A stretch of DNA of 64,000 bases from Sphingomonas beigongshangi. GTDB taxonomy: Bacteria; Pseudomonadota; Alphaproteobacteria; Sphingomonadales; Sphingomonadaceae. Numbering within the stretch: the stretch's first letter is position 1; every line of letters starts with the position of its first letter. Of the stretch, positions 52,635-61,735 are shown piece after piece. The position numbers and the translations under genes were made by a program. The stretch covers positions 1 through 64,000 of the forward strand of contig NZ_JADHDT010000008.1 of the NCBI RefSeq assembly GCF_016820445.1. Direction: 5' to 3'. Under the pieces are notes generated by a model. That model had not been told where the DNA came from. It saw only the letters and a program-made list of their open reading frames with translations, and searched no databases.

Positions 52635-55415
52635 ATGCGTAAGTGGGGGTATTTGCTCGCGGCGACGGCATGTGCGGCATTCGTGGCGCCGGCGAGCGCG
52701 CAGGGTCTGCGCGGAACGCTGCCGACGGGCAAGGAGACGGACAAGGACAAGGCGAAGGCGGAAGCGGTCTCGAAGAACACGTCCGACATCATCGTCACGG
52801 CGACGCGGCGGTCCGAGCGGCTGTCGAACGTGCCGATCGCCGTCAGCGCCTACGGCACCGCGGCCCTGCAGAATTCCGGCGCGACCGACATCCGCCAGAT
52901 GGCGCAGCTGGCCCCCTCGCTCATCGTTTCGTCGACCGGCTCCGAGGCCAACGCCACCGCGCGCCTGCGCGGCATCGGTACCGTCGGCGACAATCCGGGC
53001 CTCGAAAGCTCGGTCGCGGTGTTCATCGACGGCGTCTATCGCAGCCGCACCGGCTCCGGCCTCAACGACCTGGGCGAAGTCGAGCGGATCGAGGTGCTCC
53101 GCGGCCCGCAGGGGACGCTGTCCGGCCGCAACTCATCCGCCGGCGCGATCAGCATCTACACCAAATATCCGTCCTTCGACTTCGGCGGCTATGGCGAGGC
53201 CAGCTACGGCAACTACAACGCCGTCCGCCTGGCGGGTGCGCTCACCGGTCCGATCGTCAAGGACAAGCTCGCCTTCCGGATCGACGGCGTGTTCGGCAAG
53301 CGCGACGGCTTCTACCATGACGTCACGAACAACACCGATTACAACGACCGCAACCGCTATTTCGTCCGCGGACAGCTCTTCTACAAGCCGTCGTCGACCT
53401 TCTCGGTCCGCCTGATCGGCGACTATACCTATCGCAACGAAAAGTGCTGCGGCGCCGTCTATATCGACACGCGCGAGAAATTGGATCCGACGCCCGGCGT
53501 TCCCGGTGACTTCACGATCAACCCCAACGGCAACCGCATCGTCCAGATCCTGCAGAGCCTCGGCGGCGTGCTGCCGAGCGCGGGCGATCCCTACAACCGC
53601 CAGATCGCGAACACGCCCGGTCGCGCCTACGCCAACGTGACGAAGGATTATGGCGGCTCGGCGCGCATGGGCTGGAACATCGGTCAGGTCCAGCTGATCT
53701 CGATCACCGCCTATCGCGAATACAAGGCCGGGGGCGCTGCGGACATCGACTATGGCAATGTCGACATCGGCTATCGCCCGGACGACGGCAATGCCTATCG
53801 CCAGTTCCACACCTTCACGCAGGAAACGCGGCTCAGCGGCGGCCTGTTCAACAACCGGCTCGACTGGCTGGTCGGCGGCTATTACGCGCACGAGAATCTG
53901 GAGGTCGTCGACAACCTCAAGTTCGGCTCGCAATACGGCGCCTTCGCCGCCTGCCGCATCGTCGCGACGATCAACCCGCTCGCCGCGCTGCGCAATCCCG
54001 CCAATCCGGGCTGCCTGGGCAGCACGCCGGTGGCGGCGCTCGGCGGCGCGACCGGACGGCAGGCGATCACCGCGGGCGTCGGCGCGGCCGTCGTCGCCGG
54101 CATCGACCGGCTCAGCACCGTCAACAACGTCGGCAGCCTGCGCGACGTCTACGATCAGACGAGCAGCAACTACGCCTTCTTCACGCACAACATCTTCAAG
54201 ATCACCGACACGCTCAGCGTGACCGGCGGCCTGCGCTACACCAACGAGCACAAGTCGCTGAACGCCAGCTTCAACAACAACAACACGGTATGCCCGGCGC
54301 AGCAGGCGGCGCTCAGCCCGCTGCTCGCCAGCGCGGCGGTGCCCGCGGCGCTGAAGCCGCTGATCGGCGGGATCATCACGCTGACCTGCACCGGCAACTC
54401 GACGTCGGCGCTGACCGGCGTGCCCATCAAGGACTCGATCCGCGAGGGCCAGTTCACCGGAACCGGCGTCCTGTCGTGGAAGCCGGCGCCCAGCACGCTG
54501 CTCTATGCGTCCTACGCCCGCGGCTACAAGGCGGGCGGCTACAATCTCGACCGGTCGGACCTGTCGGCCACCGTGTTCGCGACGCCGACCGCGTCGAGCG
54601 CCAGCAACCTGCGCTTCGATCCCGAGACGGTTCAGGCGTTCGAGGTCGGCATCAAATACGCGACGCCGAAATTCACCGCGAACCTCGCCGCCTTCCGCTC
54701 GGCATTCAAGAACTTCCAGCTCAACACCTTCAACGGCACGAACTATATCGTCCAGAACATCGGGTCGTGCAGCACGCCGCTCAACGGTGCGGATCAGGAC
54801 GATTCGGCGGCGACCGGCGCCTGCACCGGCAAGGTGAAGGCCGGCGTCGTCACGCAGGGCTTCGAGCTCGAGGCGGGTGCCTATCCCGCCCCCGACCTCG
54901 CCTTCAACCTGGGCTACACCTACGCGCACACGCAATATCGCAACGATCTGGTCGGCAGCGATGCCGGCGAGGCGCTCAACAACGCGCTCTTCCTTCTGCC
55001 CGGCAGCCAGATGTCGAACGCGCCGCGCCACACGGTCACCACCTCTGCGACCTTCACGCCGCGGATCGGATCGAACGGGCTCACCGCGCTCTTTTATGCC
55101 GATGGGCGCATGACGAGCGACTACAACACCGGCTCCGACCTGTTCGCGGAGAAGATCCAGGACGGCTATGTCCTGGTCAACGCCCGCGTCGGCATCCGCG
55201 GCCGCGATCAGCGCTGGGCGATCGAGTTCTGGGGCCAGAACATCCTCAACACCAACTACCAGCAGGTAGCCTTTGCAGCGCCGTTCCAGGGCGCCGGAAG
55301 CCTGTCGCAGGTCGCCCGGTTCGGTTCGCCGACCTATGCGGCCGGCAATGCGATCTTCGCCTCGTTCCTTGCCGAACCGCGGACCTACGGCGTGACGCTG
55401 CGCTCGCGCTTCTGA
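52635..55415 (+). CDS. TonB-dependent receptor next to GH27 (926 aa)
   Basis: An outer-membrane receptor. The signal peptide is MRKWGYLLAATACAAFVAPA (SAQ), with a Lys/Glu/Asp-rich linker and TonB-box-like SDIIVTATRRSERLS. The plug has VPIAVSAYGTAALQNSGATD and GVYRSRTGSGLNDLGEVERI, then RGPQGTLSGRNSSAGAISIY; the barrel ends YGVTLRSRF with a terminal Phe. The plug style (LRGPQGTLSGRNSSAGAI) is the common sphingomonad type whose ligands include many organic compounds. The ATG at 52635 is preferred to the TTG just before it. The chemoreceptor gene follows 33 nt later, and the pair is probably one transcript. Confidence 0.92.
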   Translation: MRKWGYLLAATACAAFVAPASAQGLRGTLPTGKETDKDKAKAEAVSKNTSDIIVTATRRSERLSNVPIAVSAYGTAALQNSGATDIRQMAQLAPSLIVSSTGSEANATARLRGIGTVGDNPGLESSVAVFIDGVYRSRTGSGLNDLGEVERIEVLRGPQGTLSGRNSSAGAISIYTKYPSFDFGGYGEASYGNYNAVRLAGALTGPIVKDKLAFRIDGVFGKRDGFYHDVTNNTDYNDRNRYFVRGQLFYKPSSTFSVRLIGDYTYRNEKCCGAVYIDTREKLDPTPGVPGDFTINPNGNRIVQILQSLGGVLPSAGDPYNRQIANTPGRAYANVTKDYGGSARMGWNIGQVQLISITAYREYKAGGAADIDYGNVDIGYRPDDGNAYRQFHTFTQETRLSGGLFNNRLDWLVGGYYAHENLEVVDNLKFGSQYGAFAACRIVATINPLAALRNPANPGCLGSTPVAALGGATGRQAITAGVGAAVVAGIDRLSTVNNVGSLRDVYDQTSSNYAFFTHNIFKITDTLSVTGGLRYTNEHKSLNASFNNNNTVCPAQQAALSPLLASAAVPAALKPLIGGIITLTCTGNSTSALTGVPIKDSIREGQFTGTGVLSWKPAPSTLLYASYARGYKAGGYNLDRSDLSATVFATPTASSASNLRFDPETVQAFEVGIKYATPKFTANLAAFRSAFKNFQLNTFNGTNYIVQNIGSCSTPLNGADQDDSAATGACTGKVKAGVVTQGFELEAGAYPAPDLAFNLGYTYAHTQYRNDLVGSDAGEALNNALFLLPGSQMSNAPRHTVTTSATFTPRIGSNGLTALFYADGRMTSDYNTGSDLFAEKIQDGYVLVNARVGIRGRDQRWAIEFWGQNILNTNYQQVAFAAPFQGAGSLSQVARFGSPTYAAGNAIFASFLAEPRTYGVTLRSRF

Positions 55416-55448
55416 TCCCGACCTTCCAGAACGGACATCCCTGATCCC

Positions 55449-57239
55449 ATGAAGATCCCGCGCAAGCTCGGCCTTTCCTTCCTCGCGATCAACGCCTCGG
55501 CGGCGATCGTCATGCTGGTGCTGCTCGGCACCATCCTGATGATCGACCGCACCACCGAGCAGAACAACGTCAGCCAGACCATCTATGCCAAGGCGCTGAC
55601 GCTAGAGACCGCAATCCTGCGCCAGAACAGCCAGTTCCGTGGCTTTCTGGTGACGGCGGATCCCAGCTACCTGAAGTCCTACGACGAGGGCCGCACCGAG
55701 TTCGATCAGACTGCGGTCGAACTCCAGCGGATGCTGACCGATCCTGTCCAACTGGCCCAGGTGCGCGAGGCGGTCGCCGAGACGCACAAATGGCGCAGCA
55801 ACTGGGGCGACCGGCTGATCGGCTGGGTCAAGGCCGGCCGGCGTGAAGACGCTCAGGCGGCGGTACGCGGGGCCGGCGCCGCGGTACTGGTCAGCAAGGT
55901 CGCGCTGCCGCTGCGCGATCTGCGCTCGACGGAGACCGAGCGCATGGCGCGCAATGCAGCGCGTCAGGACAGTGCCATCCTGGCCTCGCTGGTGGCGCTC
56001 GCCGTCGGCGGCATCGCGTTGATCGGGGTCGCGATCAGCCTGTCCATGCTGCTGAGCCGCCAGATCGCGCGGCCGATCACCACGCTGACGCAGGCGATGG
56101 CGACGCTCGCCGCAGGGCGGCACGACATCGCCGTCGAGGCGGCGACGCGGGCGGACGAACTGGGCGACATGGGACGCGCCGTCGAAGTGTTCCGCGACAC
56201 GGCCGCCGCGAAGGTCGCCGATGACGCCGATCGGGCAAAGGCGATGACCGCGATCGGCGGCGCATTGCATCGCCTGTCGGACGCGGATCTCACCGCGCGG
56301 ATCACCGACGTACCCGTCGCCTTCCGCAGCCTGTCCGACGACTTCAACAGCGCGACCCAGAGCCTGTCGCGCGTGCTGGGCGACGTCAGCCACAGCGTTC
56401 GCACGATCAAGCTGAATTCGGGCGAGATCCATCATGCCGCCCTCGATCTCGCGCAGCGTACCGAGCAACAGGCTGCCGCCTTGCAGGAATCGGCGGCCGC
56501 GCTGGACGAGGTGACGCGCTCGATCCGGGACGATGCCGGCGCCGCGACGCAGGCGAGCACCGCCATGGCGCAGGCGCACGACGAAGCGCAGCATGGCGGA
56601 AACATCGTGCGCGAGGCGATCGGGGCGATGAACGGCATCGAACAAGCCAGCAACGAGATCGCCGCGATCATCAGCCTGATCGACGGCATCGCCTTCCAGA
56701 CCAACCTGCTCGCGCTCAACGCCGGCGTCGAAGCCGCCCGGGCGGGAGAGGCCGGCAAGGGTTTTGCCGTCGTCGCCAGCGAGGTCCGCGCGCTTGCCCA
56801 GCGCTCCGCCGATGCCGCGACGGAAGTGAAGACGCGCGTCGGCGCCGCCTCCACCCATGTGAAGGCGGGCGTCGCGCTGGTCGACCAGACCGGCCAGGCG
56901 CTGGCCCGGATCATCGAACGGGTCGCCGCCGTCAGCGCGGCGGTGGAGGCCATCGCCCGCTCGTCGGATCATCAGGCGACGAGCCTTGGCCAGATCAACG
57001 TGGCGATCGGCGAGATGGACGGCATGACGCAGCAGAATGCCGCGATGGTCGAGGAAACCTCCGCCGCGTCGCGACGTCTCGTCGAGGAAGCGGAAGCGCT
57101 CGCCGCCTCGGTGGCGACCTTCGTCGTCGACGAAATGCCGGCGGCGGCGCCGGTCACCCGGCCCGCGCGCCTCGCGCCGCCCGTTCGCAGCGCCCAGCCG
57201 GCACGTCGCGTTGCCAATGGCGATTGGGATGTGTTCTGA
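55449..57239 (+). CDS. Methyl-accepting chemotaxis protein with CHASE3-like sensor
   Basis: A 596-aa inner-membrane chemoreceptor. Membrane helix 1 is at about 9-31. A periplasmic helical domain with [23 protein letters not shown] fits CHASE3. Membrane helix 2 is at about 178-202, followed by HAMP ([20 protein letters not shown]) and a second HAMP-like segment. The signalling tip is [43 protein letters not shown]. The C-terminus NGDWDVF resembles the Trp-x-x-Phe tether that recruits CheR/CheB. It directly follows the receptor gene, so it may report on the compound imported. No other chemotaxis gene is in the window. Confidence 0.92.
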   Translation: MKIPRKLGLSFLAINASAAIVMLVLLGTILMIDRTTEQNNVSQTIYAKALTLETAILRQNSQFRGFLVTADPSYLKSYDEGRTEFDQTAVELQRMLTDPVQLAQVREAVAETHKWRSNWGDRLIGWVKAGRREDAQAAVRGAGAAVLVSKVALPLRDLRSTETERMARNAARQDSAILASLVALAVGGIALIGVAISLSMLLSRQIARPITTLTQAMATLAAGRHDIAVEAATRADELGDMGRAVEVFRDTAAAKVADDADRAKAMTAIGGALHRLSDADLTARITDVPVAFRSLSDDFNSATQSLSRVLGDVSHSVRTIKLNSGEIHHAALDLAQRTEQQAAALQESAAALDEVTRSIRDDAGAATQASTAMAQAHDEAQHGGNIVREAIGAMNGIEQASNEIAAIISLIDGIAFQTNLLALNAGVEAARAGEAGKGFAVVASEVRALAQRSADAATEVKTRVGAASTHVKAGVALVDQTGQALARIIERVAAVSAAVEAIARSSDHQATSLGQINVAIGEMDGMTQQNAAMVEETSAASRRLVEEAEALAASVATFVVDEMPAAAPVTRPARLAPPVRSAQPARRVANGDWDVF

Positions 57240-57252
57240 CGCGCACGTGACG

Positions 57253-58326
57253 ATGACGATGGATGATCCTGCGACCGACGGTGCCGCCGCTGCGATCCCG
57301 CTGACACGGCAGGCCGCGGCGGTGGCGGCGATGGGATCGCCCTTCGTCGCCACCGTGCTCGAAACCTGCGCGCGACAGATTCACCGCGCGCCGCGCACGG
57401 CCGCGCTTATCGCCGATTGGCCGCGCGACACCGCTTCGGACGCGCTGGCGATGCGGCTGAACGCGGCGTTGCATGCGCTGGCCCTGCGCGGCACGATGCC
57501 CGCGCTGTCGGCGTTCTACGCCGCACGCTGGGGCGATGCCGATCGCGTCATCGGCGAAGCGCTGGCTGCCGCCGACGCGTTCATCGCGGGGTGGATGCGC
57601 GAAACGCCGCAGACCAACGAGGTCGGTCGCGCCGCCGCGATAATGGCGGCGATCATGGCGTTGCGCGACGCGCACGACATGCCGTGCGAGCTGCTCGAAC
57701 TCGGCAGCAGTGCCGGGCTCAATCTGAACCTCGCGCGATATTCCTATGACCTGGGCGGCGTGACGGCGGGCGATCCCCTATCCGCTGTCCGGATCGCACC
57801 CGCATGGCACGGCGGCACCCCGCCCGCGTGTCCCGTCGCGATCGCCGGGGCGCGGGGTGTCGACCGGCATCCGCTCGATCCGCGCGACGCGAACGCCCGC
57901 GAGCGGCTGATGGCGCACGTCTGGGCGGATCAGGCGGACCGGGCCGCACGCCTCGGCCACGCGCTCGACATGGCCCGGACCGATCCACCCCGGGTCGACC
58001 GCGGCGACATCACGGACTGGCTGCCATTGCGCCTCGCCGAGCCGCAAGCGGCCGGCGTCTGCCGCGTCGTCTTCCACTCCATGGCCCTGCAATATCTGGA
58101 CGAGCCGGCGCGCGCGCAGGTCGACGATCTGATCGCGGGTCACGGGCGTCGCGCGACCGTGGATCGTCCTCTCGCCCGCATCGGCTTCGAATGGACACAG
58201 GCACGGGACGCGGTCCACCTGACGCTGACCTGCTGGCCGGACGGACGGCCGCGGCATCTGGCGACCTGTCACGCCTATGGTGCGTGGATCGACTGGCACG
58301 GTGGCGGGGAAACCAACGCCGGATGA
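57253..58326 (+). CDS. DUF2332-family protein
   Basis: A 357-aa protein matching the DUF2332 pattern: SPFVATVLETCARQ early, then QTNEVGRAAAIMAAIMAL, then the most conserved part CELLELGSSAGLNLNLARYSY, which resembles a methyltransferase glycine loop. Later parts are DRHPLDPRDANARERLMAHVWADQ and VCRVVFHSMALQYL. There is no signal or membrane segment. Start choice is among GTG 57247, ATG 57253 and ATG 57259; the first ATG is taken. It begins 13 nt after the chemoreceptor stop. DUF2332 has no established activity; a Rossmann-like SAM-binding fold is suggested only by the glycine loop. Confidence 0.8.
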   Translation: MTMDDPATDGAAAAIPLTRQAAAVAAMGSPFVATVLETCARQIHRAPRTAALIADWPRDTASDALAMRLNAALHALALRGTMPALSAFYAARWGDADRVIGEALAAADAFIAGWMRETPQTNEVGRAAAIMAAIMALRDAHDMPCELLELGSSAGLNLNLARYSYDLGGVTAGDPLSAVRIAPAWHGGTPPACPVAIAGARGVDRHPLDPRDANARERLMAHVWADQADRAARLGHALDMARTDPPRVDRGDITDWLPLRLAEPQAAGVCRVVFHSMALQYLDEPARAQVDDLIAGHGRRATVDRPLARIGFEWTQARDAVHLTLTCWPDGRPRHLATCHAYGAWIDWHGGGETNAG

Positions 58327-58358
58327 CGCGTTCCGCGCCTTCGCATGGAGGAAGGCGC

Positions 58359-59210
58359 ATGAGGATCGGTTTTCTGGGGCTGGGCCAAATGGGCCATGCC
58401 ATGGCCAAGAATCTGGTCGAGGCAGGCCATGACGTCACCGTCTGGAACCGGTCCCCGGGCAAGGCGGACGACCTGGTCGCGGCGGGCGCCACCCGCGCCG
58501 AACGCCCGGTCGATGCCGCGCAGGGCGACGTCGTGATGAGCATGCTCGCGGACGACGCGGCCGTGGAGGCGGTCGTGTTCGGCGACGGGGGCATAGCGGG
58601 CGCGCCGGCGCTCCATGTCGGCCACAGTACGATCAGCGTCGATCTCGCCGAGCGCCTCGCCGCGTCGGGCGCCTATGTCGCCGCGCCCGTGTTCGGTCGC
58701 CCGCCAGCGGCGCAGGCCGGCAAGCTGTTCGTCCTCGCGGCGGGCGATCCCGGCCTCGTCGAACGGTGCGTGCCGCTGTTCGACACGATCGGACAACGCA
58801 CCTTTCGCATCGGCGCCGCGCCCGCCACCGCGAACCTGGTCAAGCTCAGCGGCAACTTCATGATCATGGCGGCGGTCGAGGCGATGGCGGAAGCGATGAC
58901 GCTCGCCGAAAAGGGCGGCGTCGACCGTCACATGCTGCTCGAGGTGCTGACCGGCACGCTGTTCGGCGCGCCCGTCTACCAGACCTATGGCACGATATTG
59001 GTGGAAGATCGCTTCCGCCCCGCGGGCTTCGCCGCGCCGCTCGGGCTGAAGGACATGACCCTCGCCGACGCCGCGGCGACGCGCTACCGCGCGCCCATGC
59101 CCCTGCTCGGCATCGTCCGCGACCATCTGCGCGCGACGATCGCCGTCGAGGGGGAGGATGTCGACTGGGCCGGGGCCGCCCTCGCGGTGCGGCGCGGCGC
59201 CGGCCTATAG
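58359..59210 (+). CDS. Beta-hydroxyacid dehydrogenase family (3-hydroxyisobutyrate dehydrogenase-like)
   Basis: A 283-aa NAD(P)-dependent dehydrogenase. The Rossmann loop is GFLGLGQMGHAMAKNL, and the residues after strand 2 (WNRSPGKADD) have Arg31 and Lys35, which favour NADPH. The catalytic lysine is Lys162 in ANLVKLSGNFM. The helical C-terminal domain has GLKDMTLADAAA. The glyoxylate/succinic-semialdehyde reductase and 3-hydroxyisobutyrate dehydrogenase branches are both candidates; the substrate-binding segment (here HVGHSTISVDLAERLAA rather than the usual D.ST.sp) is slightly changed. The ATG at 58359 follows GGAGGAAGG. It lies 32 nt after DUF2332. Confidence 0.88.
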   Translation: MRIGFLGLGQMGHAMAKNLVEAGHDVTVWNRSPGKADDLVAAGATRAERPVDAAQGDVVMSMLADDAAVEAVVFGDGGIAGAPALHVGHSTISVDLAERLAASGAYVAAPVFGRPPAAQAGKLFVLAAGDPGLVERCVPLFDTIGQRTFRIGAAPATANLVKLSGNFMIMAAVEAMAEAMTLAEKGGVDRHMLLEVLTGTLFGAPVYQTYGTILVEDRFRPAGFAAPLGLKDMTLADAAATRYRAPMPLLGIVRDHLRATIAVEGEDVDWAGAALAVRRGAGL

Positions 59211-59249
59211 ACTTCACGGCTTGGCAATCACGCCGTAACAGCGACGGTC

Positions 59250-59885
59250 GTGGCGCAGCGACGACGACGATCACCCCGGAGAAGCAGCGCGGCCGATCGC
59301 TGGCTGTTGCTTGTCCTCGTCGCCGGGTTCGTCGCGGTCGGCATCGGCCTCGTCGGGCCATGGCCGGCACCACGACCGCCGGCGACGCGGCCGCTGACGA
59401 TGGCGGAGGCCCGCGCATCGAATGCCGCGATACCCATCGATGCGGGTCGGCGGCTCGCCGCGCTGCCCTATCGCTTTCGCGGCGGCACCGCCGAGCGGGC
59501 GCAGGCGGTCGACTGTCTCGCCACCGCCGCACTGTACGAGGCTGGGGACGATGTCAGCGGGCAGCGCGCGGTGATCCAGGTCGTCCTCAACCGCGTGCGT
59601 GCGTCTGGTTTCCCCAAGACGATCTGCGGCGTCGTCTATGCCGGATCGACGCGCGCGACGGGCTGTCAGTTCTCGTTCGCCTGCGACGGGTCGGTCTCCC
59701 GCAGGCCCATCCACCTCGGCTGGGCGGGCGCGCGGCTGGCGGCGCGGCGCGCCCTCTCGGGCCACGTCTATGCCGCGGTCGGCCGCGCGACCCATTACCA
59801 CACCGACTGGATGGTGCCCTATTGGCGCGATTCCATGGTCAAGGTCGGCCGCGTCGGAACCCATCTCTTCTACGTCCGCACCTAA
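59250..59885 (+). CDS. SleB-type cell-wall hydrolase
   Basis: A 211-aa protein with one N-terminal membrane anchor or uncleaved signal (DRWLLLVLVAGFVAVGIGLV) after a basic cytosolic start. The SleB/Hydrolase_2 domain follows: CLATAALYEAGDDVSGQRAVIQVVLNRVRASGFPKTICGVVYAG, in which the Glu of ALYEA is the expected catalytic acid. Then come QFSFACDG and ATHYHTDWMVPYW, the usual His/Trp-rich end. SleB-type enzymes are peptidoglycan lytic enzymes; in non-spore-formers they act in wall remodelling. The GTG at 59250 is the only start preserving the basic N-terminus. The reading frame ends at a convergent terminator with the MFS gene. Confidence 0.88.
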   Translation: MAQRRRRSPRRSSAADRWLLLVLVAGFVAVGIGLVGPWPAPRPPATRPLTMAEARASNAAIPIDAGRRLAALPYRFRGGTAERAQAVDCLATAALYEAGDDVSGQRAVIQVVLNRVRASGFPKTICGVVYAGSTRATGCQFSFACDGSVSRRPIHLGWAGARLAARRALSGHVYAAVGRATHYHTDWMVPYWRDSMVKVGRVGTHLFYVRT

Positions 59886-59947
59886 TTTCGACCCAGCGAG
59901 GCTGATAACCCGCGACGCCGTCTCTCACCCGTCCACCCACGCAGAAA

Positions 59948-59970
59948 GGGGCGACGCCGCGCGCCGCCCC
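59948..59970. terminator. Convergent hairpin between SleB and MFS genes
   Basis: GGGGCG (59948-59953) and CGC (59955-59957) pair with GCG (59961-59963) and CGCCCC (59965-59970), with one A-C mismatch. It lies in the 113-nt convergent gap, with no T-run. Confidence 0.5.
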
Positions 59971-59998
59971 TCCGTCTCTGCCGCTGGTCGGCCGGTGG

Positions 59999-61423
59999 TC
60001 AGCCCGCCATATCCTCCAGCTCGCGGCCCCGCGTCTCGTTGACCATCGCCCTGACGAAGAAGAATGAGATCGCCGCAAAGGCCGCATAGCCCGTGTAGGT
60101 GACGGCCAGCCCCGGCTTCACCGCCAACGCAGGGAAGCTGACGGAGATCGCGGCATTGGCGATCCACTGCGCGAAGCCCGACACCGCCAGTCCGGACCCG
60201 CGGATCTGGTTGGGGAACATCTCGCCGAGCATCACCCACATGACCGGGCCCCAGCTCGCGTTGAAGAAGATCACGTACAGGTTCGCCGCGATCAGCGCGA
60301 CGAGGCCGTTATGACCCGGAAGGCTGACGGCACCGGACGCGTCGGTGACCGCCGTCGAGAATGCCCAAGCGACCACGGCCAGCGTCACTGCCATCCCCGC
60401 GGATCCGACGAGAAGCAGCGGCTTGCGGCCGATCCGGTCGACCGTCGCGATGGTGAAGAGGCAGGCCGCGATCGACAATATGCCGGACAGGATGTTGATC
60501 TGCAGCGCGTAATCTTCGGTGAAGCCGACCGCCTCCCACAATACCGCGCCGTAATAGAAGACGACGTTGATGCCGACGAACTGCTGGAAGACGGCAAGGC
60601 CGATACCCGCCCACAGGATCGGCCGGATCTTGCCCGTCGTCTTGTCGATCAGATCGGACAGCTTGGGCTTGTGATGATCGGCGGCCAGGGAATTGCGGAT
60701 TTCCACGACCTTGCGATCCGCCTCCGCGCTGCCGAACAGGCGCGTCAGCACGGCATGGGCTTCCGCGTCGCGACCCTTCGCGACGAGGAAGCGGGGACTT
60801 TCCGGGATCGAGACTAGTGCGACCAGGTAGATTGCGGCCGGGATCGCCTGTAGCCAGAACATCCAGCGCCACGCCGGAAAGCCAAGCCAGAACGACGCCG
60901 TCGACCCGCCCGCATAGCGCGCGAGCGCGAAATTGGCGACGAAGGCCCCCGTCAGGCCGGTGATGATCATCACCTGCTGGACGCTGGACAGGCGGCCACG
61001 GATCGAGGCGGGCGTGACCTCCGAGATATAGACGGGCGAGATCACGCTTGCCGCACCGACCCCAAGGCCGCCGATGATCCGCGCCAGGATGAAGACGCCG
61101 GACGCGTGCGCCGCGCCCGCGAGAATCGCGCTGATCAGAAACAGCAGCGCGGCCAGCATCATCACGTTGCGCCGGCCGATCGCATCGGCCAGCCGTCCCG
61201 CCCCGAATGCGCCGATCGCGGATCCGACCAGGATCGCGCCGACGTTGACGCCGATGCCGAGCTTGCCCAGCGCGAATGCGGCCTCGAGCCCCTTCTGCGT
61301 GCCGTTGATGACACCCGAATCATAGCCGAACATGAAGCCGCCGATCGTCGCCACCGCGACGATCGCGGCAATGAAGCCGTGATTGACGGCGGTGCCCCCC
61401 GCCCCCCGCATCGTATCCGTCAT
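59999..61423 (-). CDS. Sugar-porter MFS transporter
   Basis: A 474-aa inner-membrane symporter with 12 predicted helices. Sugar-porter signatures: GFMFGYDSGVINGTQKG in helix 1, GRLADAIGRRNVMM between helices 2 and 3, PVYISEVTPASIRGRL after helix 4, SIPESPRFLVAKGRDAEA before the central loop, and the QQFVGINVVFYYG of helix 7 that contacts sugar. RIGRKPLLL is the second-half motif A. It imports monosaccharides with protons; xylose, arabinose, glucose and galactose are all possible. A LacI-like site lies about 185 nt upstream of its ATG. It is grouped with the LacI regulator and GH43 genes, so the cargo is probably the sugar freed by GH43. Confidence 0.93.
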   Translation of the reverse strand: MTDTMRGAGGTAVNHGFIAAIVAVATIGGFMFGYDSGVINGTQKGLEAAFALGKLGIGVNVGAILVGSAIGAFGAGRLADAIGRRNVMMLAALLFLISAILAGAAHASGVFILARIIGGLGVGAASVISPVYISEVTPASIRGRLSSVQQVMIITGLTGAFVANFALARYAGGSTASFWLGFPAWRWMFWLQAIPAAIYLVALVSIPESPRFLVAKGRDAEAHAVLTRLFGSAEADRKVVEIRNSLAADHHKPKLSDLIDKTTGKIRPILWAGIGLAVFQQFVGINVVFYYGAVLWEAVGFTEDYALQINILSGILSIAACLFTIATVDRIGRKPLLLVGSAGMAVTLAVVAWAFSTAVTDASGAVSLPGHNGLVALIAANLYVIFFNASWGPVMWVMLGEMFPNQIRGSGLAVSGFAQWIANAAISVSFPALAVKPGLAVTYTGYAAFAAISFFFVRAMVNETRGRELEDMAG

Positions 61424-61608
61424 CGTCTCTCCTATGCCGGTCGAATGCCGGCGCGTTTATGTGGCTTGTTCTACGTAAAGTCGGTCGACCGCCGGCCCCG
61501 GCGGCGCGGCGTGGCAGCGAGTAAATCGTCCTGGCGAATCGACTGGCACGGCACGCCCGGCACTCCCCCCTTGCGGTGGCAGGGCGTATCGCGCTGCCGC
61601 CCTTGAGG

Positions 61609-61622
61609 TGTTATCGCTATCA
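61609..61622. promoter_or_regulatory. LacI-type operator upstream of the MFS gene
   Basis: TGTTATCGCTATCA is an imperfect dyad around a central CG, identical at 11 of 14 positions to the site before the GH43 gene (62914-62927). Both positions flank the LacI gene, which suggests one regulator for the three genes. Confidence 0.5.
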
Positions 61623-61700
61623 CGTCGAGCGCGTCCGTCAAGCGTCGACGATGTGCGCGGATGTGCGTTCCAGCGAGGCCGGATCGCGCCGGCGCCGCTT

Positions 61701-61735
61701 CCCCGCGAGTGGACCCGAGCCTAGCGCTCGCGGGG
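61701..61735 (-). terminator. Inverted repeat over the end of the LacI gene
   Basis: CCCCGCGAG at 61701-61709 pairs perfectly with CTCGCGGGG at 61727-61735, and a smaller GAGC/GCTC helix fits inside. It overlaps the stop codon of the leftward regulator gene. No T-run follows, so it is a modest terminator candidate. Confidence 0.45.

Noticed and set aside
53133..55031. 632-codon minus-strand frame opposite the third glycan-type receptor
   Set aside because: Antisense shadow without start context or recognisable domain.
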